The notes beneath the pieces are model-generated. The model was not told where the DNA came from. It saw only the letters and a program-made list of their open reading frames with translations, and searched no databases. A DNA stretch of 64,000 nt from Lasiosphaeria ovina (lineage: Eukaryota > Ascomycota > Sordariomycetes > Sordariales > Lasiosphaeriaceae), in the NCBI GenBank assembly GCA_033439765.1, contig JAULSN010000007.1, positions 2,418,001 through 2,482,000 of the forward strand, read 5' to 3'. The translations under genes were made by a program, and so were the position numbers. Positions 31,854 through 41,809 of this stretch are shown one piece after another. Each line of letters starts with the position of its first letter. Position 1 is the first letter of the stretch.

Positions 31854-33047
31854 AACTCACCGCCGTCCCTGTATGGTGTCCCAAATAGCCGACCGGCACA
31901 AGGAGCAGAGGCAGGACCGGTCCAGAATTGAAAAAGCGACCGTCTCCATCTCGGCGGCGGCAGCTCCAAAATGGCCGATCCGCGTAAACGACGAAATAGG
32001 GGCGGGCCCAGCAACGAACTGAGTTCGAAGTCAAATGGCCTGCAAAGTATACCCGCCGCTCTAAGACCTGATTTTCAAGCCGTTGTATCCCGTCTTCGAA
32101 GAGCAGACTGGTGCCGACTTTAATAACGCCGCGACATGCGTTGCCGTTGTTCAAGAAGCCGAACCTAGCACGTTGACAGGTCCAGTGGTCTTCTCGGCAC
32201 CGGCGAAGGTGCTAACGCCGTCGTTATCAGGGGTGATATCGCCGTCGGTGTCAAGGGTGGTAGCCGTCGGTGCCAGACTCTCTATCCATGATGCCCGGCA
32301 CGTTGACGGGATCTGTAGTCTCCTCGGCTGCATCACCACGACCAACAAGGGCGACAGTGGTACTATGGGCGCTACGCGCAGCAGCCGTAACATGTCGGCG
32401 GCGGCAGTGTCGGCTCCAAATGGCGAACCCGCGTAAAAGAGGACGGGGGCGGGACCGAGATGAGATCTCATAATATCATGTCGGGGCGGCGGCAGCTCTG
32501 ACGAAGATGCCTGAGAGGGCCGGCAGTGTCCTTGAGCGGTGAAGAAAGGAAAACGATGGCTCGGGAATCGTCCCGGCCAAAAGAAAAATCGGAAAGAGAC
32601 AGCCCTTAAGCAATTCATGTCAGTTAACTCATCGTCTCCCACGCTGTTTTGTGGTGGGGTATAGCAACTGGAGGAGCAATATAGACACGAAGGGCACCGA
32701 CATGATCGGACTCTACTGCCATCTGTGCACAAGGAGAGGTGGGATGCAGAGCAACACCGGGTCAAGGTACGAAGGGATGGCAAGGGATCTTACAAATTGG
32801 ATCGCGACGCCAGGCGGCCAGGGATCTTCTCTTCAGCTGCGCCGGACTACGCAGCAGCCTGTTAGCTCGGAGATACCGCTTTTGAACAAGAGAAAAGGCA
32901 TGCGAATCAAACAGAAGGGGTCTGGCTATGCAGTGGCGACGAGCGTACAGGGTCTACGCTGCCGAGAGGAAACTGGTCGGGCATTGGAGTCTCCCAAGCT
33001 GCCTGCTGAAGCCCTGATAAGAGTACTTGCAGCATGGGGTTCTCTTG

Positions 33048-33327
33048 CTAATGTGCTGGGGAGGAGAGTAGAGAAGGAATCGGGACTGTTGCTATCTTGA
33101 CGGCGGAGGGAACACGCGGGTGACCATCGTGACTGAACGTGACCAGAGAAATACTTACAGAAACGGCGCCGGCGACGCTTGTTCTCCTCTCCTGGAGGCT
33201 TTGCCTCTGGTTCTGGCCTCGAAGCGAAGCAGGCCAGCACCACCCGGAGAATCAAGTTGCTGGTGCGCCCGGGGAATTGGTAGAAAATGACCAGTGCGGC
33301 CATGACGAGGGATGATAGCGGATTCAT
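33048..33327 (-). CDS. candidate small membrane protein, 70 aa, two exons
   Basis: The frame opens at the ATG at 33327 with MNPLSSLVMAALVIFYQF, then RTSNLILRVVLACFA, which is one or two hydrophobic segments. A Pro/Glu-rich stretch and a KRRRRRF basic patch follow. A consensus donor (GTAAGT, intron 33092-33158) ends exon 1 (33159-33327). The acceptor ATAG leads to exon 2 (33048-33091), which closes at TAG after a short Ser/Pro tail. An alternative acceptor six bases further on keeps the same frame. The strong donor directly after the basic patch and the clean hydrophobic N-terminus argue for a real gene. The small size and lack of a known family argue for caution. Confidence 0.4.
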
Positions 33328-35706
33328 GGCGTGTTTGAGGAATGTGTGTGTTGATGTATTTGTGGATGTTGGGTGGAATTCGAAGGAATCTAGATGTTTT
33401 CGATTTCAAAAGTGCGCGTGCCGAAAATTTGGGGTGAAATTTGAGAGTGAAAGGCACGGGGGAGCAGGTTGGATCGAAGCTGCCCAGCCTGGAAAACTGG
33501 GAGCGAGAGCGAGCCGCAAAAGTCAGGCTCAGACGACCAGTGGAGTACAATCCGAGGCGTGAAGCCTATGGGAGCGGAAACGGAGACGAATACACAACAT
33601 TACACCATTCTCAAGATTTCAAAGATCTCTGCACACACCAAAGCGAAATGTCCTGAAATAGGTTACACCACTATGAATATGTTGACTACCTCACATTACA
33701 CAATTACACATCAGCCATTCTAAAAACTCTGCCATCAACTGGAGGGCTGGTCCTATGTTAGAATATAGAGCGGGTGCGGAGTGTGTGCTACTGGTAATCT
33801 AAACGTTGTACTGATTGAGTGATTACCAACTTAGGAACCTTCATACCTTGGTCAGTAAAATCCTGGCAGACGAAGCCTCAGATAGACCTGGAAGCTGATG
33901 CGTCACACAGCGCCCTGGAGTTCTTACTTACTTGGTAGATAGGCTAGGCGATTTGGTCATATTTCGCGGCATTTCTTGTTGTGGTGGAAGCTTACCGCCT
34001 GCTGTATTTGGCCACCGTTTCCTGCACGTGGATAGAACTGCAACCTGAACCCAGCTCCTCTGGTCCTGTGATTTTCAGGTCTAAGCCAGTGAAACGCAGC
34101 TAGAAGTACCTTAGATTTATCTATAGCCAAAGGGATGGACCACCCTCATTCCTTCAGAGAGCAGCATGTTACACCTAGGTTAACCAAAGCGGGGTTTTGG
34201 TGTAGGGCATGCGTTACTGTAGACAAGATTATTAAAGTAAGGCTGATTGGTATATGTTTAACGGTCCTTTGAAAACGACTTGCTAGCTACAACAGCCATC
34301 GTCGCGATCGATGCTACCGAGAATGAAGTCAAATTCAAGAAAGCCTGACGTTTGGGCAAAGCCATCTTTACCCGGCCTGGCAACGCCAATAACGGTAACT
34401 ACCATCGTAGTCCACCGATGACGTGGATGAAGTTTGCGACCTACGATTAGTATCACTGCAGCTGCTTTGTTCAGTGTATAAAGTTGCTGCCTCTGTGAAT
34501 GCCTGCCCATGTTCCTTGCACACCACATTACTGCTCGCGGTAAGAAAAGCCGACCGGGCGATTTCCCGTTAAACGACATTGACGTCACTCTCCTACGGCA
34601 TGTTCCCATATGCCTTCTAATGCTGCTCGACCCACTTGTGTGGTCATGCGACCGGCGCCAGAGCTAGGACGGCTAGGTGGCGGTTCCCTGTGAGGCACCG
34701 ACGGTAGATTTCAATTTTCGAGCACCACCGTTTCTGATGGCATCCAGGTCTTGTATCAAAATAGCATAGTCTACTGGGCGTCTTTGATTTGAAAAGCCTG
34801 CATGATTATGGCATCGTGAGAGAGGTATACTCGAAAGGCAGGCGAGGCCCGCGGGGACAGCCTGCTTATTTGCTTGCGTTCCATCAGCTTCTGGCCAAGG
34901 TGTTTGCAGACAAAGTGCACCCAGCGAGCCGGCAGCTTGGCTGGTCCGTTTCGTCCCTTCCCTCGTTGCCGCCCTGGTTTCCCTTCGCCTTCGTTCCCAG
35001 GTTAACTTGCCCTGGCGCGGGGGAGCTGCCCTTTTTCCCTCCACAGCCCTCTTTTTCTTTTCTTTTTAGCTCTCGCTTCCTCCTGCTCTTCCACATTCAC
35101 CCTTCGGCATTCTTCACCAATACTACTCTCTTCATCCCGTATTGTCTCCATTTCCGATTCTGCCTCCATTGGTGGTTCTGCCTCCTGCACGATTCTCCCG
35201 TTTGGTGATTACTTTGCAGTCAGGCTCTCTACATCTCTCTACCCCTCCGTCACTGTTGGTCACATCGTCTTTCTTGGCCGTCGGTCGGTCACCTCCATCT
35301 CCACCCACGTCTCTGCAGACGAGGGTGCCGTTGGCCGGGTCCGACAGGACAGCGAGCATATCCTCTCTCTGCACTACGCCCCACCCGACTTCACCTACCT
35401 ACATCCGGGTTATTACCTCTTCTCGGTCGTCGGCTTCTAGGGTTACCCCACTTAGATCCCAATACCCAAGCTTGAGTTCCTTTACTCATCTTGGTAGACA
35501 TCCGCACTCTCTCCACGGGCGCTCGAGCAGCAACAGAAGTCACCGCGCTCAGCACCACCAAGCATCATTGTGGCCGTACATCGGTAAATAATCACTGTGC
35601 GTAAGGCCTCATCTCTGATTTGTTCCACCTTGCACGCAGCTAACAACAAATCTCCAGCTCTGCCTCTCGCCATTTTCACCTCATCGCTACTTCCCAACGG
35701 TCCGCC
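33328..35706. other. intergenic, no supported gene
   Basis: This includes the second copy of the dispersed repeat (35167-35223) and a C/T-rich leader before the small basic protein at 35707. Minus-strand frames at 34283-34609 and 34673-35044 have no recognisable content. Confidence 0.4.
35167..35223 (+). repeat. dispersed repeat copy B
   Basis: This is the partner of 31797-31853. Five of the eight differences between the copies are transitions. Confidence 0.7.
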
Positions 35707-36018
35707 ATGGTCAACAAGAACAAGCAGGGCAAATACAAGAAGCCCAAGCAGCGCAGGGTCCCCAAAGTGAGGGTCCGCAATGATTCCGCCATTGCCGAGG
35801 CCCAAGGTGCCACTCTGAACGACCCTTCCTTCCCTGGCATGTCGACACCCCAGCAGCTTCACGACGTGCGGTTCGTCGATCAACTGATAGCGGAGCACAA
35901 TCGCACCACCACCAAAGAAGAACGCGACCCCAGGATCAAGCAGCTCTTCCGCCTCGACAGGGAGAACATGGGGATGATTTTTGCCCTCGCCAACGGGTTA
36001 CCACAACCACAACCGTGA
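35707..36018 (+). CDS. small basic protein, 103 aa, unknown
   Basis: A single exon starts at an ATG in excellent context (GTCCGCCATGG). The first ~25 residues are strongly basic (NKNKQGKYKKPKQRRVPKVR), like a nuclear-localisation or nucleic-acid-binding tail. The remainder is helical: STPQQLHDVRFVDQLIAEHN, then DPRIKQLFRLDRENMGMIFA. There is no signal peptide, cysteine pattern or known domain. Even codon use and the C/T-rich leader upstream support a real gene. Function is unknown. Confidence 0.6.
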   Translation: MVNKNKQGKYKKPKQRRVPKVRVRNDSAIAEAQGATLNDPSFPGMSTPQQLHDVRFVDQLIAEHNRTTTKEERDPRIKQLFRLDRENMGMIFALANGLPQPQP

Positions 36019-36701
36019 TGGACGACGGATCGTGGGGAGAGCAGAAAGAGAAAACAACGAAAAAAAAATTGAAAATCACAAAAAAGGGAAAAGGGTTGCC
36101 CGCGATTTAGGGGGTGGGCTTGGTCAGGCTGAGGCATTGTACCCGGCTTGGCCGGCCCTCATGGGAGGCTCGTCGCGACTGGCGACCATATCCGCGACAG
36201 TAAGGTGGCGACCATGTCCACGATAGCGGGGTGCAGCGCCGGCCGGACGTGGAAGGGATGAAGTTTGGGGAATGATGTTTGGGGATTGAGACTCTTTCGG
36301 TGTGGCAGGAGACAAGCCTTTTGCTGTATAGACTTGTTGTATCTAGATGTATTACGAGTCTTTCTATTCTCATCATTGGTCCCTCTCCCGTGCTACATGA
36401 TCTTGACTCTCACGGCCCCCAGTGACACACTTGCTTCACTTACTTTGCTCGGTGCCTGACTCAGACCAAACCCCTTTAATTAGGGCTTCACGTCATACTG
36501 GTCTTGTTGGTGTTCCGATCAGAGTGTCCCAGTTCATGCCACTCATCTAATCAATTACTAACAGACCAAAAGAAAACAGGATAGTTATTAGATGACCGAT
36601 AACACTGTAAATGCTAATTACCTCCCTATGTTACGCTACGCTATATGATGCCATGCCATGCTATGCCCAACCAACCGTTTCAAAGGTTCATCTTCCAAAC
36701 T
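36019..36701. other. intergenic, convergent 3' ends
   Basis: This lies between the small basic protein gene and the HET-domain gene. No gene or repeat was seen. Confidence 0.5.
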
Positions 36702-39359
36702 TCAAACAAGATAAAGCACCCTCATCCTCTCCTTACCCCCCTCGCCCGCCAGCGTCACTGCCTCGCCGCCCATAACACCATACACAAACGCCTCTCCCAC
36801 CAGCCTATGCCTTTTCTCACCACTGCCACCCTCACCATCACCATCACCATCATCGTCGTCAACTTCACGCAAAAGAAACATCGTCCTCCCGCCACGCAAC
36901 ACACAAACCCTGTCCCCAACAGCCGCATTCCACGGCGCAAGCCCCATAAACCCCCGCCTTGTAACCAACAACCGCCGGTGCGCGCACGCTGCCCGAATCC
37001 GCGCCAGGTATGTGCCGTAGACATGCTCAGACCCAGCCGTGTCGAACCCTGGCTCGATGCGCCGCAGCTCGGCGTGCAGGTCCCAGTGCAGGTGCGTGCT
37101 GTCGACGTTCATGCCCGCGAGCTGCCACACGTTAAGGTGCGCGAGGGCGTCGGTTGGACGCGGCTTTGAGGATTGGTCAGGGGAGGGAGGGAGGGAGGGC
37201 GGTTGTTGGCTCGCCCAGGACTTGGCCTGTGTGCGGTCCGCAAAGGCTTCCATGTACACGCGGCCGACGCCGGTGCCGGTGTCGCGCGGGGATAGGGTCT
37301 GTGTCTGTGGGTGTGGAGAGGAAATAGGGTCACCGGCGCAGTCGGCGATCTGCGTACGCCAGAAGGCTTCGGCGCGGGATTCTGGGGTCGTGTATGGGCA
37401 TGCATAATCGCTGTCGGTGTCGTTTCGTTCGTCACTGTTGTCCTCGTTGAAGGGGATAAAAGACATATCGAGCGCGAGCGCCTCCCACGCGGCCAGCTCG
37501 GGCGCGCCGCGCCTCGTGAGTGCCGGGCTGCTGCTTGCGTCTGGGTGCCACGGCGGCGACAGCGCGGCGACCGTGTCGAACAGCAGCCCGTCGACAGCGA
37601 GCACATCGGTGTCGGCGCGGTACGAGACGGCGGCGCCGCTTTCCTCCATCTCCATGGCGCCGCAGGCTGCGTACCGCGGCGGCGCGTCGGCGGCCCAGCC
37701 CAGCAGCGGCTGCGCGTCGCGGTGCGTGTGCGCGTGCCAGTTAGGCACCCATGACGGCAGCTGCGCGAGGGTGTGCGCGTCGGCATCCTCGTCCGCGGCG
37801 GCGGCGGCGGCCGCTGCTGCGTGGGACCGCTGCGGGCGCGGCGGGAGCGGTGGCGGCTCCGGCTCGTAGCGGACGTGGGCGCGGCCGAGGTTGTCCCAGG
37901 TCTTGGCCCAGCCAGGCGGCAGCTCGCGCTGGCGGGCGGGGTGCTGGGCGAGCGGCAGCGGCAGGCGGCGGCCGTCGAGCGGGCTCGCGTCGTGCAGCGT
38001 GCCCGTGTTGTGGTCGTAGTAGCGCGCCGTCGCGCCGCCCTTGACGACGGCCTTGAGGCCCTTCCACGACGCCCAGATGGATTTGCCCTCGGCGGCGTTC
38101 TGGAGGGGGATACGCTCCCACCCCGGCGGCAGCCGCGCCCACGCCCGCCGCGGCTTGGTGCCGGGGTCGTCGCTGACCAGGGCGCCGACGTCGTGGTACT
38201 TGGCCTGGTCGAGCAGGCTGAAGGCGTAGGATGGAGGTGCGGGCACGTCGACGCCGCGCCACTCGCGCACGCAGTTGAGCATGTCGAGCGACCGGGTCGC
38301 GTTGATGACGCTTAGCGTCGAGTGGATGAAGACGTCGCGCGTCGAGCTGGTGTAGTCTGGCTCGATGCCGAGCTGCTGGCCGCCGGCGGTGGCGAGCCCC
38401 AGGCAGGCGAAGACGCGGTCCCGCGGGTTGGTGCACTGCAGGTGGCGGAGCTGGAACAGCAGGTCGTAGATGCTGAGGCGGAAGGTGCCCGTGGCCCAGA
38501 GGCTGCGCAGCCGCGACATGATCCGGAAGTTCTCGTCCTGGGTCGAGCACAGCTCCGGGTTGAGAACCGTGCCGAACACCTCGGTGGCGCCCGAGGCGTT
38601 TGGCACGCCGGTGAGGGCGTTCAGGCCCTTGCGCTCCCGAGCCAGAGAGCGCTCGATGTTGGCCCACGTGAACGTGTCTGACCCGACCATGAAGATGACG
38701 ACGCTACCAACAACAACTTCCTGCACGACCCAGATGCGCGTCCACCACGGGCGGGTCAGCAGCTCGCGCACGTCGCCCATGTTGATCTCGTGGTCGAGCT
38801 GGCCGGACCAGCCCCAGGCGACGCCGTTGGTGGGGCTGCGCAGCGGGTGGCTGGGGCCGGACAGGTCCGTCATGTACGTGTTGGCGACCGACTTGCCCGT
38901 CGTGGCCAGGACGCCGAGGCCGACGGGGTCGTGCAGGTCGTTGATGGCGATGGCGGTGCCGTCGGCCGGCTCGCCCAGCCACACGCACACCTGGGCCGCC
39001 TGCTCGTAGAGGCTGCGCATCAGCCCCAGCTGGCCCTCCTTTTCGCGCGCGTCGGCCTGGTTGATGCAGATGGCGTCAACCCACAAGGTGCGCCGGCCCG
39101 TCGTGCGCCTGAGCCGCCGCAGCGCTGCCGCCGCATTCTCCTGGATGGGCACCGGCTGCCCGTTGAGCTGCATCTCGCTCAGTATCCCCGGCGCGCCCCA
39201 GGTATATGAGAGGGCTTCGAACGCCGGCTTGTCGGGCAGGCGGGCGTGCTGCAGCGAGCAGACAAGCACGTCGCCGAGAGCGGGCGCCGGCTCGATCTGC
39301 AGCAGCCGAAACTCTCCACGCCTCGCGTCGAGGCCCGAATACAACGGTGGCGCCATCAT
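36702..39359 (-). CDS. HET-domain (heterokaryon incompatibility) protein with WW-like modules, 885 aa
   Basis: One long exon. I start at the ATG at 39359 (MMAPPLYSG); an in-frame ATG at 39530 would add 57 residues of unlikely sequence. HET block 1 is AFEALSYTWG (~47-55), block 2 is TLWVDAICINQ (~92-101), and block 3 is RPWWTRIWVVQEV (~204-215), so the whole domain is present. The segment LPPGWERIP ... ARYYDHNTGT (about 410-455) and a second LPPGWAKTWDNLGRAHVRYE (about 480-500) resemble degenerate WW domains. The C-terminal ~350 residues include Ala, Pro and Glu/Asp-rich tracts. HET proteins trigger cell death when non-self is recognised during hyphal fusion, and WW modules bind Pro-rich partners. 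No partner gene with a matching N-terminal signalling domain is adjacent. Confidence 0.88.
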   Translation of the reverse strand: MMAPPLYSGLDARRGEFRLLQIEPAPALGDVLVCSLQHARLPDKPAFEALSYTWGAPGILSEMQLNGQPVPIQENAAAALRRLRRTTGRRTLWVDAICINQADAREKEGQLGLMRSLYEQAAQVCVWLGEPADGTAIAINDLHDPVGLGVLATTGKSVANTYMTDLSGPSHPLRSPTNGVAWGWSGQLDHEINMGDVRELLTRPWWTRIWVVQEVVVGSVVIFMVGSDTFTWANIERSLARERKGLNALTGVPNASGATEVFGTVLNPELCSTQDENFRIMSRLRSLWATGTFRLSIYDLLFQLRHLQCTNPRDRVFACLGLATAGGQQLGIEPDYTSSTRDVFIHSTLSVINATRSLDMLNCVREWRGVDVPAPPSYAFSLLDQAKYHDVGALVSDDPGTKPRRAWARLPPGWERIPLQNAAEGKSIWASWKGLKAVVKGGATARYYDHNTGTLHDASPLDGRRLPLPLAQHPARQRELPPGWAKTWDNLGRAHVRYEPEPPPLPPRPQRSHAAAAAAAAADEDADAHTLAQLPSWVPNWHAHTHRDAQPLLGWAADAPPRYAACGAMEMEESGAAVSYRADTDVLAVDGLLFDTVAALSPPWHPDASSSPALTRRGAPELAAWEALALDMSFIPFNEDNSDERNDTDSDYACPYTTPESRAEAFWRTQIADCAGDPISSPHPQTQTLSPRDTGTGVGRVYMEAFADRTQAKSWASQQPPSLPPSPDQSSKPRPTDALAHLNVWQLAGMNVDSTHLHWDLHAELRRIEPGFDTAGSEHVYGTYLARIRAACAHRRLLVTRRGFMGLAPWNAAVGDRVCVLRGGRTMFLLREVDDDDGDGDGEGGSGEKRHRLVGEAFVYGVMGGEAVTLAGEGGKERMRVLYLV

Positions 39360-40355
39360 TATCACCACTTTATCCGTCTGTGAACACGGCCCAAAGAGAC
39401 AACAACGCGAGCAGCCCGAGTTTTGACATTGTAATGGAGTCAGCGTTTTTTCTCCATAGCAGCCTAACAGGGGCCGTCTCGCTAAAGCACCCCGACTGGG
39501 GGGTATGGAAACGAAGCTAAGGGGAGCCATTCAGTCATCGACCAATTACGGAGGGGAGTGGAGGCAAATCTCTCAGGCCTGTCCAAGTAATACGGCAAGT
39601 CTAGCCGGGGTTTACACAAGCAACGACGTCTTCAACTTCTTGTCCTGTCTTCCCCGTGATTCAACCAAATCGATTAGATACCAAAATATGCTCCAAGCTT
39701 TGGGGACTCGGGTAGAAACCCGAAGTGATTTTCAGTTAATTAGGAATTTTCCAAAGTCTCAGGCCGAATGGGGTAGTTCGATGGACCACAGGCTCTGCAG
39801 ACAACAGCAGATTAACCTCGCCGTCCCTTTCACCGCTCAAATGCATGTGTGAGACTAGAGGCAAACTCAGCCAAGGCCCAAGGCTCGAGTTTCATGACAA
39901 GATCAGAGAGCCACCGCACAAAGACACGATCGTTTATTTTACAGGTAACAAAGTGGGGGAAATAGCGCCGGCTCAATCTTTGTCTAATTAGTTCTAGTCT
40001 ATCCTGCCTTCTGGGCCATATGCGTCCTCGAGCTTGTTCGCCTCTTGTCTGCGTGTTGCGTTAGTTAGATCTGATCACACCTTTCTTATCGCATCGCAAG
40101 CCGCTGGTACAAGGCCGGTAGACAGGCGGTAGATACAGTGGCATGGCAAGTTGTCTATATCCCCCCTTTTGATCCCTTCTTAATTCAAACTCCAGTCCAC
40201 GTCTCCCGCTCCTCCCCAAAAAATAGCTTGGTGCTCCAGATCCCCGTGGCCTGTCTCGGCTGTGTCCTTGTCCCTATGCTTGTCCTAGTCAATTACCTCG
40301 ATTTTTTCCGGAACCAAGGAGACCTCTGCAGGCCCTGCTTTTCTTTTTTGCTCGT
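39360..40355. other. intergenic, no supported gene
   Basis: This is the HET gene promoter and the 3' flank of the secreted protein gene. A 115-codon plus-strand frame (39505-39852) lacks coding features and overlaps the HET promoter. Confidence 0.4.
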
Positions 40356-41591
40356 CTACTCCTCCTTGCTGTCGCCGCCGTCGGCGCAGGCCGGGGCGGG
40401 CTGCACGTTCTGGCCCGGCACGCCCTGGGCCTCGGCGCGTCGGGCCACCCGCATCATGGTGACGGGCTGGCGGGCCTCGACCATGGCAGGCTATAGTTTC
40501 CGGGCGCTGTTAGTTCCTGGGCTTGGCAGAGAGGAAATGGGGGCGGCAGAACTCACCTGGGTCGCGCGGGGGAAGATGGTGCCGGTCGAGCTCTCAGTCT
40601 CGACCACCGTCTGTATGCTGGTGGAAGTGACGACGGTGGGTCGTCTGGTGCGGGCAACGGGCGTGGGGCAGATGGTGAAGACGAACGGGGAAATGGTCTC
40701 AGTGGTGTCGAAGACGGACGTCGACACGGCTGTGATGGTAGTGGGCTTGTCAATCGTGACAGTGGTCTGCGGGAGCGTGACCGTGGTAGCCTGGCTGACT
40801 GTGATGCTGGTGCGCGGGACTGTGACCGTGGTGGGCCTGTCGAGGATCACGGTGGTTCCTCGCAGGGTAAGCGTGGTTGGCTCGCCGACAGTGATGGTGG
40901 TGTCTGTGGTAATAGTGGCGGTGCGCGTGGTAGTGAGCGTGGCTTCGTAGCTCCTGTGGTACTCTTCGTCCCAGACCCATCCGTAGCCGTCGCGCAAGGT
41001 GATGGTAGAATTTCCACGCGACTCGCCCGTGTTGGTAGCATACGAGTCCTGGCAGATTTGGAACCAGTAAGAGACCAGGATCGCTAGTAGTAATTAAGCG
41101 ACACTTGGATCCAGTACTTACATCGTATTCACGGGTATACATGGTGCAGTACAAGCCCTCGGGTACATCGTCCTCGTACAGTTCATAGGCAACAAAGAAG
41201 CGCTGCGACAAGCTCGGGTTAGTACTCTTCCGTCTAATGCCTCGAAGGAATTGGGAGGAAAGCAAAGAGGGCAAGATGCAAGACGGCGTACGCAGGCCAT
41301 GTAGCTTCCGTCGGGATCAGGGTGATCGCGGTTGTAGCGCGTGGTGCTGGTGCACGAGGCGGCGCAGAGGTCGGGGATGTAAGTCTCGGGGAAGAACTTT
41401 TCGCCGATGTACGTCTCGCGGCCAAACGCATCGAGGGGTGCGTTGATGGTGGCGTTGCCGAAGGGGATGGGGCCACGGTAGCCATCGATGTGCGTCTGGG
41501 TAACGACCTGGGCCTGCTTGGCTCCGGCGACGGCCGAGGGGAGCGAGAGGGACAAGCCCGCACCGAGCAGCACCAACAGCGAGCCCTTCAT
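40356..41591 (-). CDS. secreted Cys-containing protein with Thr/Val-rich repeats, 335 aa
   Basis: Four exons: 41591-41292, 41202-41122, 41048-40557 and 40490-40356. Introns of 89, 73 and 66 nt all have GT donors (GTACGC, GTAAGT, GTGAGT) and AG acceptors. A signal peptide (MKGSLLVLLGAGLSLSLPSA) leads into a domain with conserved-looking cysteines (PDLCAASCTSTTRYN, SYMAC, GLYCTMYTRE). An imperfect beta-like repeat then runs over ~80 residues, with units of the form TTVT-(L/V)-P-x-TT-(V/I)-T, such as RPTTVTVPRTSITV, QATTVTLPQTTVTI and KPTTITAVSTSV. The tail is acidic and Ala-rich (CADGGDSKEE). Likely extracellular or wall-associated; no enzyme motif. The family is not recognised. Confidence 0.75.
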
Positions 41592-41802
41592 GGTGGTCGG
41601 TTGAGGGATTAGACCTAGTTGAACCGAAAGGGGCTGATCCGAAAAGGCAGAGCAGAAGAGGACAGAAGCAGGGCAACGTAGAGATGACAAGGACGGCTGG
41701 GACTTGGACTCTGACTCGACTCGACGCGGACCCGGATTGGAGGTGAGGATACTGAGTCTATCGGGGAAAAGAGAGTTGGACAAGGTCAATGCAGGAGGCA
41801 AA

Positions 41803-41809
41803 ATATATA
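41803..41809 (-). promoter_or_regulatory. TATA box of the secreted Thr/Val-repeat protein gene
   Basis: On the minus strand a TATATAT motif stands 212 nt upstream of the ATG at 41591, with no other A/T block nearby. Confidence 0.4.

Larger units (their letters stand above)
30621..33047. other. gene-poor region with dispersed and tandem short repeats
   Basis: No convincing gene is present. Several 100-200 codon frames on both strands (31732-32154, 32151-32783, 32651-33100) have no domain and overlap one another. The region contains a 21-bp tandem repeat at 31546-31607, a segment at 31797-31853 repeated at 35167-35223, and two related ~70-bp stretches near 31951 and 32394. It is probably an old repeat-rich island. 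Confidence 0.4.

Noticed and set aside
36702..39520. Plus-strand ORFs opposite the HET gene (up to 180 codons)
   Set aside because: These are shadow frames of a GC-rich 885-codon exon, with no domains and Arg/Pro/Ala-biased composition.
39360..39530. 57-residue N-terminal extension of the HET protein
   Set aside because: It is Cys-rich, low-quality sequence ahead of MMAPPLYSG, which matches the usual short leader before HET block 1.
39505..39852. 115-codon plus-strand ORF starting with ATG
   Set aside because: It overlaps the HET promoter and has no domain, intron signals or coding-like codon bias.
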